10,435 bases of DNA, taken from NCBI GenBank assembly GCA_016282215.1, contig JAEEKC010000342.1:1-10435 (forward strand), in the 5' to 3' direction. The position numbers and the translations under genes are program-made. Under the pieces are notes generated by a model. It had not been told where the DNA came from, searched no databases, and worked only from the letters and a program-made list of their open reading frames with translations. This DNA is from Lachnospiraceae bacterium (GTDB lineage Bacteria; Bacillota; Clostridia; Lachnospirales; Lachnospiraceae). Shown here one piece after another: positions 1 to 6,367 of this stretch. The stretch's first letter is position 1. Each line of letters starts with the position of its first letter.

Positions 1-2049
1 GAAAGTCTTGAAGAGGCATATGAGGTGATGAATTCGGACGTGTACCGCTATGTTCACCTGGATGATGTGCCGAGGCTTGCAGATGCGGCGCGGCGTTTCG
101 GCGGAGGAAAAGGTGACTACAATGTGGTTTTCAGGGATCGCATTCAAGACGTTTATCATGTGATTCATGCCAATGGCAGGCATATTTATCCTAAGCCGGA
201 TACGAGGCTTGCGATCGTCTGGTACGTTGACGAAGGAGTCTGTGAAAGTCTTGAAGGCGAAGAGGCAAACGAAATCCTTACGCAGTCACAGAAGCTGCGG
301 ATCGTTGATGAAAACCGCGAGCATGAGATGAATTATGATTATCTGACCGGGCTGCCGAGCATGACTTACTTTTTCCGGCTGGCAGAGGCGGGAAGAGTGA
401 AGATCGAGCAGGACGACGGTGATGCTGCTATGCTGTTTCTGGATTTAAACGGCATGAAGCACTTTAACAGAAAATATGGCTTTGCCGAAGGCGATTTACT
501 GATCAAGGCATTTGCCAGAGTGCTGATCAAATACTTCGGCCTGGAAAACAGCAGCCGGTTCGGCCAGGATCATTTTGCTGTCTTTACAAGGGCGGAAGGC
601 TTAGAGGCCAAACTGGATGCCATGTTCGAGGAGATCAGGACTCTCAACGACGGGAAAACCCTTCCCGTGAAGGTGGGAATTTATCATAATTCCATGGGAG
701 AGGTAGAAGCGTCGCTGGCCTGTGACAGAGCGAAATATGCCTGCAAAGTCAAACGAAACGATTACCAGTCCTATTACATCTATTTTGACAGGACTATGCT
801 GGCCACAGAACTGCACAGGCAGTATATCATCGATAATCTGGACCGCGCTATTTCGGAAAACTGGATCCATGCCTATTACCAGCCCATTGTTCGCGCGACC
901 AACGGCATGATCTGCGATGAGGAGGCGCTGGCCAGATGGGTGGATCCCGTGATGGGAATGCTCTCGCCCGCGGATTTTATTCCGATCCTTGAGGACAGCA
1001 AGCTAATCTACAAACTGGATCTTCATATTGTGGATCTGATCCTGAAAAAAATGAAGGATCAGACGGAAAAGGGAATCTATATCGTACCGATCTCCGTGAA
1101 CCTGTCCCGGACCGATTTCGAGACCTGCGATATCGTGGAGGAGGTCAGAAAGCGGGTGGACGACGCCGGTGTTGATCGCGGGAAACTGACCATCGAGATC
1201 ACCGAAAGTGTGATCGGTGATAATTTTGATTATATGAAGTCGCAGGTGGAACGCTTCCAACAGCTTGGTTTTCGTGTCTGGATGGATGATTTCGGCAGCG
1301 GTTATTCCTCACTGGATGTGCTGCAGGAGATCCGCTTTGACCTGATCAAGATGGACATGCGTTTCATGAAGGAGTTTGCAAACGGGGAAAAGAGCCGGAT
1401 CATCTTAAGCGAACTGATCCGCATGGCCATTGCCCTTGGCATCGATACTGTGACGGAAGGCGTGGAAACCAAGGAGCAGCGAGATTTTCTGCGCGAGGTG
1501 GGATGCACAAAGTTACAGGGGTACTTTTTCAGTAAACCGGTATCTCTTGAGGAGATTTTCCGGCAGCATGAAAAGGGGATCCAGATGGTGTTAGAAGACC
1601 CGAACGAAACAAAGTATTATGAGGCGCTTGGACGGATCAATCTTTATGACCTGTCGATCATCGCAAGTGAAGATGATGAAGAAAATGCAGATGAAAGCCT
1701 GCAGAACTATTTTGCAAATCTGCCCATGGCGGTATATGAATCTGATGATGAATCGCTCATGGTAGTCCGGTGTAACCAGTCTTACCGGGATTTTCTGGTG
1801 CGCAACTTCGGAGTGGCCGTTGTCGGGGAAAAAGTGTATTATGACGACAATCTTTTAGATAATACGGATTCCTTTGTAGAGGGGATCAGAACGGTTACTG
1901 AAAAGGGCGGCAGGATGTTTGTCAGAGAAGAGATCGCTCCCGGTAGAGTGATCAAATCCTTTATCCGGTCCATCGGCAGAAAACCGGGCAGCAATGTAAG
2001 GGCCTGCGTCATCGTGGTGCTTGAGATCAGTGACGGAAGCAGGGATTAG
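1..2049 (+). CDS. PAS/GGDEF/EAL c-di-GMP protein, 5'-truncated by the window edge; probable phosphodiesterase
   Basis: The reading frame is open from base 1, so the true start lies upstream; the GTG at 25 and ATG at 28 fall inside a PAS-like domain (HLDDVPRL, then a YHVIHANG-like strand). Residues counted from 25: GGDEF domain about 100-230, beginning DYLTGLP (105). Its active-site loop reads GQDHF (180-184) instead of GG[D/E]EF, so diguanylate cyclase activity is unlikely; such domains often bind GTP or act as regulators. EAL domain about 265-520: EAL at 300-302 within EEALARW, SVNLS, EITES, DDFG at 421-424, IKMD, EGVE from 478 and QGYFFSKP. These keep the metal and catalytic residues of active phosphodiesterases that turn c-di-GMP into pGpG. 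A C-terminal segment (about 559-674) resembles another PAS fold. No membrane segment is visible in the part present. The PHP gene follows 6 bp later. Family assignment is firm; enzymatic direction is inferred from motifs. Confidence 0.93.
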   Translation, partial: ESLEEAYEVMNSDVYRYVHLDDVPRLADAARRFGGGKGDYNVVFRDRIQDVYHVIHANGRHIYPKPDTRLAIVWYVDEGVCESLEGEEANEILTQSQKLRIVDENREHEMNYDYLTGLPSMTYFFRLAEAGRVKIEQDDGDAAMLFLDLNGMKHFNRKYGFAEGDLLIKAFARVLIKYFGLENSSRFGQDHFAVFTRAEGLEAKLDAMFEEIRTLNDGKTLPVKVGIYHNSMGEVEASLACDRAKYACKVKRNDYQSYYIYFDRTMLATELHRQYIIDNLDRAISENWIHAYYQPIVRATNGMICDEEALARWVDPVMGMLSPADFIPILEDSKLIYKLDLHIVDLILKKMKDQTEKGIYIVPISVNLSRTDFETCDIVEEVRKRVDDAGVDRGKLTIEITESVIGDNFDYMKSQVERFQQLGFRVWMDDFGSGYSSLDVLQEIRFDLIKMDMRFMKEFANGEKSRIILSELIRMAIALGIDTVTEGVETKEQRDFLREVGCTKLQGYFFSKPVSLEEIFRQHEKGIQMVLEDPNETKYYEALGRINLYDLSIIASEDDEENADESLQNYFANLPMAVYESDDESLMVVRCNQSYRDFLVRNFGVAVVGEKVYYDDNLLDNTDSFVEGIRTVTEKGGRMFVREEIAPGRVIKSFIRSIGRKPGSNVRACVIVVLEISDGSRD

Positions 2050-2055
2050 AAAATC

Positions 2056-2811
2056 ATGCAATATCTATACGAAACGCATCTTCATACGAATCAGGCAAGC
2101 GCCTGCGGGCGCGTGGCGGGAAAGGACTATATTCCCTATATGAAGGCAAAGGGCTATGCCGGGATCATTGTGACGGATCATTTTTTTACCGGCAACTGTG
2201 CGGTTCCCCGGGGTCTTCCCTGGAATGAGCGTGTCAAATGGTATGCAAGCGGTTTTCATCAGGCGAAAGAAGCGGCAGCGGGAGAGGATTTTACGGTACT
2301 GTTCTCAGTGGAGTTTAACTTCGACGGCGATGAATACATGCTCTACGGCGTGGATGAAAAATGGCTGCTTGACAATGATGATATCTGTGAGTGTGACAGA
2401 AGAGAGGTCTGCAGACGCGTCCACGAAGCCGGCGGAGTCATGGTCCATGCGCATCCTTACAGAGAGCGCGGATACCTATCGGATATCAAGCTGATGCCGG
2501 ATATCACCGATGGGATCGAGATCTATAACGCAGCAAACGAAGATAACCAGAATGCGCTGGGATATGAATATGCGAAGAAACTGGATGTTTTTACAACGGC
2601 AGGCTCTGATATTCATTTTTTCCATGAAGATGCCCTGGGTGCCATGCGTTTTGAAAGACCCATCGAGAGTATGGAAGACTTTGTCAGCGCATTGAAAGCA
2701 AGAGAAGGCGTGCCGGTACAACTTATGAATGGCATCGCCATCCCGGTGGATCAGATCAGGGAACAGACGCATCCGACACATGAGCCGACATTCCAAGTGG
2801 TGTGGTTATAG
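2056..2811 (+). CDS. PHP-domain metal-dependent phosphoesterase
   Basis: A 251-residue stand-alone PHP (polymerase and histidinol phosphatase) protein, predicted cytoplasmic with no signal peptide. Metal-ligand motifs occur in family order: ETHLHT (H8, H10), VTDH (D41, H42), E86 in FSVEFN, HAHP (H131, H133), EIYN (E155-N158) and GSDIH (D185, H187). This set is expected to hold a two- or three-metal cluster that hydrolyses a phosphoester. Related stand-alone members include histidinol phosphatases and nucleoside-3',5'-bisphosphate or oligonucleotide phosphatases; the true substrate cannot be read from the sequence. The start ATG is 6 bp after the stop of the EAL gene. Its ribosome binding site AGGGAT (2041-2046) lies within the end of that gene, which suggests translational coupling. 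A role linked to c-di-GMP turnover is only a guess from this position. No terminator hairpin is seen after the stop codon. Confidence 0.88.
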   Translation: MQYLYETHLHTNQASACGRVAGKDYIPYMKAKGYAGIIVTDHFFTGNCAVPRGLPWNERVKWYASGFHQAKEAAAGEDFTVLFSVEFNFDGDEYMLYGVDEKWLLDNDDICECDRREVCRRVHEAGGVMVHAHPYRERGYLSDIKLMPDITDGIEIYNAANEDNQNALGYEYAKKLDVFTTAGSDIHFFHEDALGAMRFERPIESMEDFVSALKAREGVPVQLMNGIAIPVDQIREQTHPTHEPTFQVVWL

Positions 2812-2827
2812 GTTTCAAAAGTTTTTC

Positions 2828-2856
2828 TTGACAGACATGCAATCTTATGGTAACCT
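2828..2856 (+). promoter_or_regulatory. Promoter of the infC-rpmI-rplT operon
   Basis: A perfect -35 box TTGACA (2828-2833) is followed after 17 bp by TAACCT (2851-2856). The -10 keeps the key T, A and final T and is preceded by an extended -10 TGG (2848-2850). Transcription would start near 2863, giving a leader of about 240 nt before infC. That length fits a ribosomal-protein attenuator. It lies 17 bp after the PHP stop codon. Confidence 0.75.
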
Positions 2857-2862
2857 ACATAA

Positions 2863-3030
2863 GCGTGTGAAATACATGTGTGCATAAACAAGCAGAGTAT
2901 CCACTCTCACCCTGTAACGCCAAAAGGTTGTGGCAGGTGTCGAAAATGCCGGGAATCATGACCATATCTATGATGTGGATTTGATATTTCTCTGAGGATG
3001 AAGTGGATACGAAGCGTATCCGCTTTTTTT
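2863..3030 (+). ncRNA. L20-type leader (autoregulatory attenuator) upstream of infC
   Basis: The long untranslated leader sits directly before infC-rpmI-rplT, where Firmicutes carry the L20 leader. A hairpin at 2908-2939 (CACCCTG and GCCA pairing with TGGCAGGTG) is followed by a terminator at 3002-3030. The segment GTATCCACT (2897-2905) is exactly complementary to AGTGGATAC (3002-3010), the left arm of the terminator. The RNA can therefore form either an antiterminator (2897-2905 with 3002-3010) or the terminator. In Bacillus subtilis, L20 binds such a leader and favours termination, giving feedback on its own operon. The two pairings are seen directly; L20 as the ligand is inferred from the gene order. 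Confidence 0.8.
3002..3030 (+). terminator. Leader attenuator terminator before infC
   Basis: A 10-bp stem with one G-U wobble (3002-3011 with 3015-3024) and a 3-nt AAG loop runs into seven T residues (3024-3030). It stands between the operon promoter and infC, so it must be read through for expression. Its left arm is the one that pairs with 2897-2905 in the alternative structure. Confidence 0.85.
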
Positions 3031-3085
3031 GCTTTTGCAGTGTAAAGCCTGATAGGAAATGTGGCTGAAACTGATGATGGATTGA

Positions 3086-3093
3086 GGGAGGTG
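3086..3093 (+). promoter_or_regulatory. Shine-Dalgarno of infC, which fixes an ATT start
   Basis: GGGAGGTG is an excellent anti-16S match that ends 6 nt before the ATT at 3100-3102. The upstream GTG at 3061 has no comparable site, and the GTG at 3091 is part of this site itself. The spacing therefore points to ATT as the initiation codon. Confidence 0.75.
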
Positions 3094-3099
3094 TTTTCC

Positions 3100-3603
3100 A
3101 TTAGCGAATTATCAATTAACGGACAGATCCGTGATCGTGAAGTACGAGTGATCGATGAAAACGGCGAGCAGCTTGGCATCATGTCTTCGAAAGAGGCACA
3201 GGCGCTGGCAGATGAAAAAGGACTTGATCTGGTGAAGATCGCGCCGACAGCGAAACCGCCTGTTTGTAAGATCGTAGATTACGGAAAATTCCGCTATGAG
3301 CAGAGCAGGAAAGAGAAAGAAGCCAAGAAAAAGCAGAAGATCGTTGAGCTCAAAGAGATCAGGCTATCACCGAATATCGATACCAATGATCTGAATACCA
3401 AAGTTAACGCCGCGAGGAAATTCTTAAGCCGCGGTGACAGAGTAAAGGTTACGCTGCGTTTCAGAGGGCGTGAAATGGCGCACATGAATACCAGCAAGCA
3501 CATTTTGGATGATTTTGCCGAGGCGCTTGCAGAAGTTGCGACGGTTGAAAAGCCGGCCAAGGTAGAAGGCAGGTCCATGCATATCGTGCTTAGTAAAAAG
3601 TAG
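3100..3603 (+). CDS. infC: Translation initiation factor IF-3, ATT start codon
   Basis: IF-3 binds the 30S subunit, prevents premature 50S joining and checks the start codon and initiator tRNA. The protein is 167 residues from ATT at 3100, the usual length. It opens with the family N-terminus (SELSINGQIRDREVRVI), followed by GEQLGIMSSKEAQALA, the LDLVKIAP and KPPVCKIVDYGK region, a lysine-rich linker and the C domain (KEIRLSPNI, then GDRVKVTLRFRGREMAH). The frame is open back to a GTG at 3061, but that adds 13 residues not typical of the family and lacks a ribosome binding site. An ATT start is known for infC in Escherichia coli, where IF-3 discriminates against it and so limits its own synthesis; the same loop is inferred here. 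It is the first gene of infC-rpmI-rplT. Confidence 0.95.
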   Translation: MSELSINGQIRDREVRVIDENGEQLGIMSSKEAQALADEKGLDLVKIAPTAKPPVCKIVDYGKFRYEQSRKEKEAKKKQKIVELKEIRLSPNIDTNDLNTKVNAARKFLSRGDRVKVTLRFRGREMAHMNTSKHILDDFAEALAEVATVEKPAKVEGRSMHIVLSKK

Positions 3604-3636
3604 ATAAAAAAACTGGGTAATAAGGAGGAAAGTAAA

Positions 3637-3834
3637 ATGCCTAAGGTAAAAACAAAAAGAGCAGCTGCAAAGCGCTTTAAAGTGACAGGAACCGGTAAAC
3701 TGAAAAGGAATAAGGCCTACAAACGCCATATCCTGACCAAGAAGTCAGCTAAGACAAAGAGAAACTTGCGCAAACCCACGATCACGGATGAGAGCAATGT
3801 AAAGAACATGAAGAAGCTGACACCGTATCTTTAA
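3637..3834 (+). CDS. rpmI: 50S ribosomal protein L35 (bL35)
   Basis: This 65-residue, strongly basic protein matches bL35 along its whole length: start MPKVKTKRAAAKRFK, then GTGKLKRNKAYKRHIL, and the ending KKLTPYL. It is a small rRNA-binding protein of the large subunit. A strong ribosome binding site (AAGGAGGAA) precedes the ATG at a good distance. It lies 33 bp after infC and 28 bp before rplT with no terminator between, so the three genes form one operon. Confidence 0.98.
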   Translation: MPKVKTKRAAAKRFKVTGTGKLKRNKAYKRHILTKKSAKTKRNLRKPTITDESNVKNMKKLTPYL

Positions 3835-3862
3835 TCGGTTGAAATAAGGAGGTTAAGATAAA

Positions 3863-4219
3863 ATGGCACGAATCAAAGGCGGATTAAACGCAAAGAAAAA
3901 ACATAACAGAGTATTAAAGTTAGCAAAGGGTTACAGAGGCGCGCGTTCCAATCAGTACCGTATCGCAAAGCAGTCGGTAATGAGAGCGCTTGCATCTTCC
4001 TATGCAGGTCGTAAGGAAAGAAAGCGCCAGATGCGTCAGCTCTGGATTGCACGTATCAATGCAGCAGCAAGACTGAACGGTCTTTCCTACAGCAGATTTA
4101 TGTACGGACTGAAGCTTGCCGAGATCGATATCAACCGCAAGATGCTTTCCGAGATGGCAGTCAATGATGCAGAAGGTTTTGCACAGCTTGCTGAGATCGC
4201 TAAATCAAAAATTGCATAA
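3863..4219 (+). CDS. rplT: 50S ribosomal protein L20 (bL20)
   Basis: This 118-residue protein is a full-length bL20: MARIKGG start, KLAKGYRGARSNQYR, the RKRQMRQLWIARINAAAR core, and a globular C-terminal part (LSYSRFMYGLK onward). L20 is an early assembly protein that binds 23S rRNA. In Firmicutes it also represses its own operon by binding the infC leader; the matching leader structure is present at 2863-3030. Ribosome binding site AAGGAGG precedes the ATG. It is the last gene of the operon, followed by a strong terminator. Confidence 0.98.
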   Translation: MARIKGGLNAKKKHNRVLKLAKGYRGARSNQYRIAKQSVMRALASSYAGRKERKRQMRQLWIARINAAARLNGLSYSRFMYGLKLAEIDINRKMLSEMAVNDAEGFAQLAEIAKSKIA

Positions 4220-4230
4220 ATAAACCTATT

Positions 4231-4284
4231 CCCCCGGATGTCAATGGGCGCGAAGAGATTCGCTGTGTGACAACGGGGGTTTTT
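4231..4284 (+). terminator. Branched rho-independent terminator after rplT
   Basis: CCCCCG (4231-4236) pairs with CGGGGG (4274-4279) and is followed by five T (4280-4284). Inside, GTCA (4240-4243) can pair with TGAC (4268-4271), and GCGAA-GAGA-TTCGC (4250-4263) makes an apical hairpin. The element ends the infC operon just before the esterase gene. Confidence 0.88.
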
Positions 4285-4342
4285 GCTTATTATGAAAAAC
4301 CGGAGTAACCGATTACTGAAATTTTTTTCTAAGGAGAATGAT

Positions 4343-5452
4343 ATGAAATCCGGGGTATGGAAACATAAAATTCTGATCGCTGTATTTGCTGTTTGTATGC
4401 TGCTTTGTGCCGGCGTTATGAGCCGGCAGGCTTTGGCCGATACGACAGACCAAAACAGCGGACCACTTGTTCTTTCAACGGAAAAAGTAAAAGAAAAGAT
4501 CTATCTGATCCCGGGGGAGATCAGACTTCTTTCCGTAACAGCTTCTTATGGAGCAGTCTATGAGTCATCCGATCCGAACATCGTTACCATAAACGGAATG
4601 GGACAGATGACCGGCATCAAGGAAGGAAAAACCACCGTATCCAAGATCGAAGGCGGAGTGAAACTGATCTATACCGTTCAGGTGCGGGGAACTGTTGATC
4701 TGATCGTTTTTGCGGGACAGAGCAATATGGCGGGCGCCGGCGGAAACTATTCCCAGGCACCGACACCGGCAAGCGGAACGGCCTATGAATACAGCTGTAT
4801 TGCCGGAGACCAGAGAAAGATCCTGCCGGTAAGGGAACCCTTCGGAAACGGAACGAATAAAGCCTATCTGCTCAATGGGCATTATGTGAGCGGAAACGGA
4901 ACACTGACCAGTGCATTTTGCATTGAGTACTATAAAAAGACAAAAGTGCCGATTGTGGCAGTGGCAGCCTCGTGGGGCGGAACGTCAACGCAGTCATGGC
5001 TGAAGAACGGGATGCTGAAGCAAACCAATGAGAGGCTGAAGAAAGCAAAGAAATTCCTGAAAAAGAACGGGATCAAGATCCGGCATATCTATGTGATCTG
5101 GTATCAGGGAGAATCGGACGGGCAGAATCATTATTCAGGCGCGACCTTCATCAGCAACATGAAGAAGATCCAGAAGTCCTTCAAAAAGAACGGCGTGGAA
5201 AAAGTCTTTATGATCAAGATCGCACAGCAGGTAAACAAGCTCGGCCTGATGAATGAGATCCAGAATGCGCAGGAAAAACTCTGCAAGACGGATAAGAATT
5301 TCATCATGGCAACAAGACTTCCTGCAACCATGGATCAGAATGTGGACACCTGGTATTATGATGTGATCCATATCAATCAGATGGGCCTGAACAAGATCGG
5401 TAAGGCAGCCGGAGCAACAGCAGGCAAATATGCGAAGAAACACAAGTCTTAA
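4343..5452 (+). CDS. Secreted SGNH / sialate O-acetylesterase-like hydrolase with N-terminal Ig-like domain
   Basis: This 369-residue exported protein has a signal peptide at residues 1-32 (basic KHK, hydrophobic ILIAVFAVCMLL, likely cleavage after ALA). Residues about 41-116 resemble a Big_2 bacterial Ig-like domain (YESSDPNIVTINGMGQMTGIK). Residues about 117-365 form an SGNH fold of the carbohydrate-esterase/sialate acetylesterase type: GQSNM with nucleophile S127, a WGGTS block, WYQGESD at 253-259, and a DVIH pair (D340, H343) completing the triad. The likely role is to remove acetyl groups from host or plant glycans or the cell's own polysaccharides outside the cell. The start at 4343 is chosen because AAGGAG (4331-4336) precedes it and the signal peptide begins there. 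The frame also contains TTG 4283 and ATG 4292, but these lie in or next to the terminator without a ribosome binding site. No clear promoter of its own is visible. Confidence 0.85.
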   Translation: MKSGVWKHKILIAVFAVCMLLCAGVMSRQALADTTDQNSGPLVLSTEKVKEKIYLIPGEIRLLSVTASYGAVYESSDPNIVTINGMGQMTGIKEGKTTVSKIEGGVKLIYTVQVRGTVDLIVFAGQSNMAGAGGNYSQAPTPASGTAYEYSCIAGDQRKILPVREPFGNGTNKAYLLNGHYVSGNGTLTSAFCIEYYKKTKVPIVAVAASWGGTSTQSWLKNGMLKQTNERLKKAKKFLKKNGIKIRHIYVIWYQGESDGQNHYSGATFISNMKKIQKSFKKNGVEKVFMIKIAQQVNKLGLMNEIQNAQEKLCKTDKNFIMATRLPATMDQNVDTWYYDVIHINQMGLNKIGKAAGATAGKYAKKHKS

Positions 5453-6276
5453 AGCATGGCGCTGATGACTTCGCAAATGCCGTCCCGGTCAAAAGGAGCG
5501 GCGGTAACAAAAGGAGCCTGTGCTTTTACGGAAATATCGGCGTTAGCCATCGCATAGCCGTGACCGGCGGCGAGGAGCATGGGAATATCATTCTCACTGT
5601 CGCCGGCACTGTAGGTGTTCTCAATGGGAATTTGTAAATGCCCTGCCACATGGCGCAGGGCGTTTCCTTTATCAGCACCTTTGCGTATGATCTCCAGATA
5701 ACCGGAGCCGGAAAATACAGTGCTGACTTTTTCGGAGTATTCCCGCATCAGCGCTTCCCGGAATGGCATCAGATAGTCACTTCCTTTGAGGGATAAGGCA
5801 AGCATCTTATAGGGCGGCAGATCAAGCGCATCTGTCAGTTTTTCCGAGATTTTGACAGGCAGGATGATGCGTTTCAGATAGGACTTTGTTTCCGCGTCAT
5901 CCGCTGCTGCGATAATGTGGGTTTCCGTATAAGTCTGGATGTGAACGTGGTAAGCATCTGCTAACTTTTGCAGATCGTCCACCAGATCGAGCGGCAGACG
6001 CGTTTCAAGGATGTTGCATTGATTCTCACAGTCATACACCTGTGCGCCGTTATTGGCGATGATAAAGGCGTGCGAAAAGTGAGAATTCGTCTGCTGCAGA
6101 ATATAGTCATAAACACGCAGGATACTGCCAAGCGGACGCCCTGATGAAAGGATCAGTCCATGACCTGCATCAGCCATTTTTGTCAGCATGGCTGTGACAG
6201 AAGGGCTTAAGGTCTGATCGGGAAGAATCAGTGTGCCGTCGATATCGGCAAAGAGCAGTTTTGTTTGGTTATTCAT
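5449..6276 (-). CDS. Cof-type HAD-superfamily phosphatase
   Basis: This 275-residue cytoplasmic haloacid-dehalogenase-like hydrolase belongs to the Cof/YbiV type (subfamily IIB). Motif I is DIDGT (D11 nucleophile, D13 acid/base). Motif II is LSSGR (S45). A large C2-type cap about residues 85-190 is followed by motif III K203 in GADKGNAL and motif IV GDSENDIPML (D226, D230). Members dephosphorylate sugar phosphates, flavin or pyridoxal phosphates; the substrate is not readable here. The start is placed at ATG 6276 because AAAGGA lies 9 nt upstream; the ATG at 6285 abuts that site and has no room for a ribosome binding site. The stop overlaps the convergent esterase stop, the two sharing TTAA at 5449-5452, with no terminator between them. 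Confidence 0.92.
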   Translation of the reverse strand: MNNQTKLLFADIDGTLILPDQTLSPSVTAMLTKMADAGHGLILSSGRPLGSILRVYDYILQQTNSHFSHAFIIANNGAQVYDCENQCNILETRLPLDLVDDLQKLADAYHVHIQTYTETHIIAAADDAETKSYLKRIILPVKISEKLTDALDLPPYKMLALSLKGSDYLMPFREALMREYSEKVSTVFSGSGYLEIIRKGADKGNALRHVAGHLQIPIENTYSAGDSENDIPMLLAAGHGYAMANADISVKAQAPFVTAAPFDRDGICEVISAML

Positions 6277-6317
6277 GGATGTCATTCCTTTTATCGGTGG
6301 ATCTGTTCATACCGGAT

Positions 6318-6347
6318 TTGCTTTTTTCAACAGTAACAATGTACCAT
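6318..6347 (+). promoter_or_regulatory. Weak candidate promoter of the ABC exporter operon
   Basis: TTGCTT (6318-6323) and TACCAT (6342-6347) are separated by 18 bp. The match is poor and would give a leader of only about 14 nt before GTG 6368. Its -10 overlaps the divergent HAD promoter, so the two could exclude each other. No regulator gene is adjacent. Confidence 0.25.
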
Positions 6348-6366
6348 GAAATATTAGAGGCGACAA
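6338..6366 (-). promoter_or_regulatory. Candidate promoter of the HAD phosphatase gene
   Basis: Reading the minus strand, TTGTCG (complement of 6361-6366) is followed after 17 bp by TACATT (complement of 6338-6343). The -10 is preceded by an extended TGG. The start site would fall near 6331, about 55 nt before the ATG. The ATGGTA core matches the -10 regions proposed for infC, tRNA-Leu and chrA in this window. Confidence 0.5.
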
Positions 6367-6367
6367 G

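Noticed and set aside
3061..3099. GTG 3061 as the infC start
   Set aside because: It has no ribosome binding site and adds residues outside the family N-terminus; the strong site at 3086-3093 points to ATT 3100.
2907..3182. Minus-strand frame of 91 codons in the infC leader
   Set aside because: It is antisense to the structured leader and to infC, with no ribosome binding site or family resemblance.
4283..4342. TTG 4283 or ATG 4292 as the esterase start
   Set aside because: These lie in or next to the rplT terminator with no ribosome binding site and would put 17-20 residues before a good signal peptide.
6277..6285. ATG 6285 as the HAD start
   Set aside because: The only ribosome binding site directly abuts it; ATG 6276 has correct spacing.
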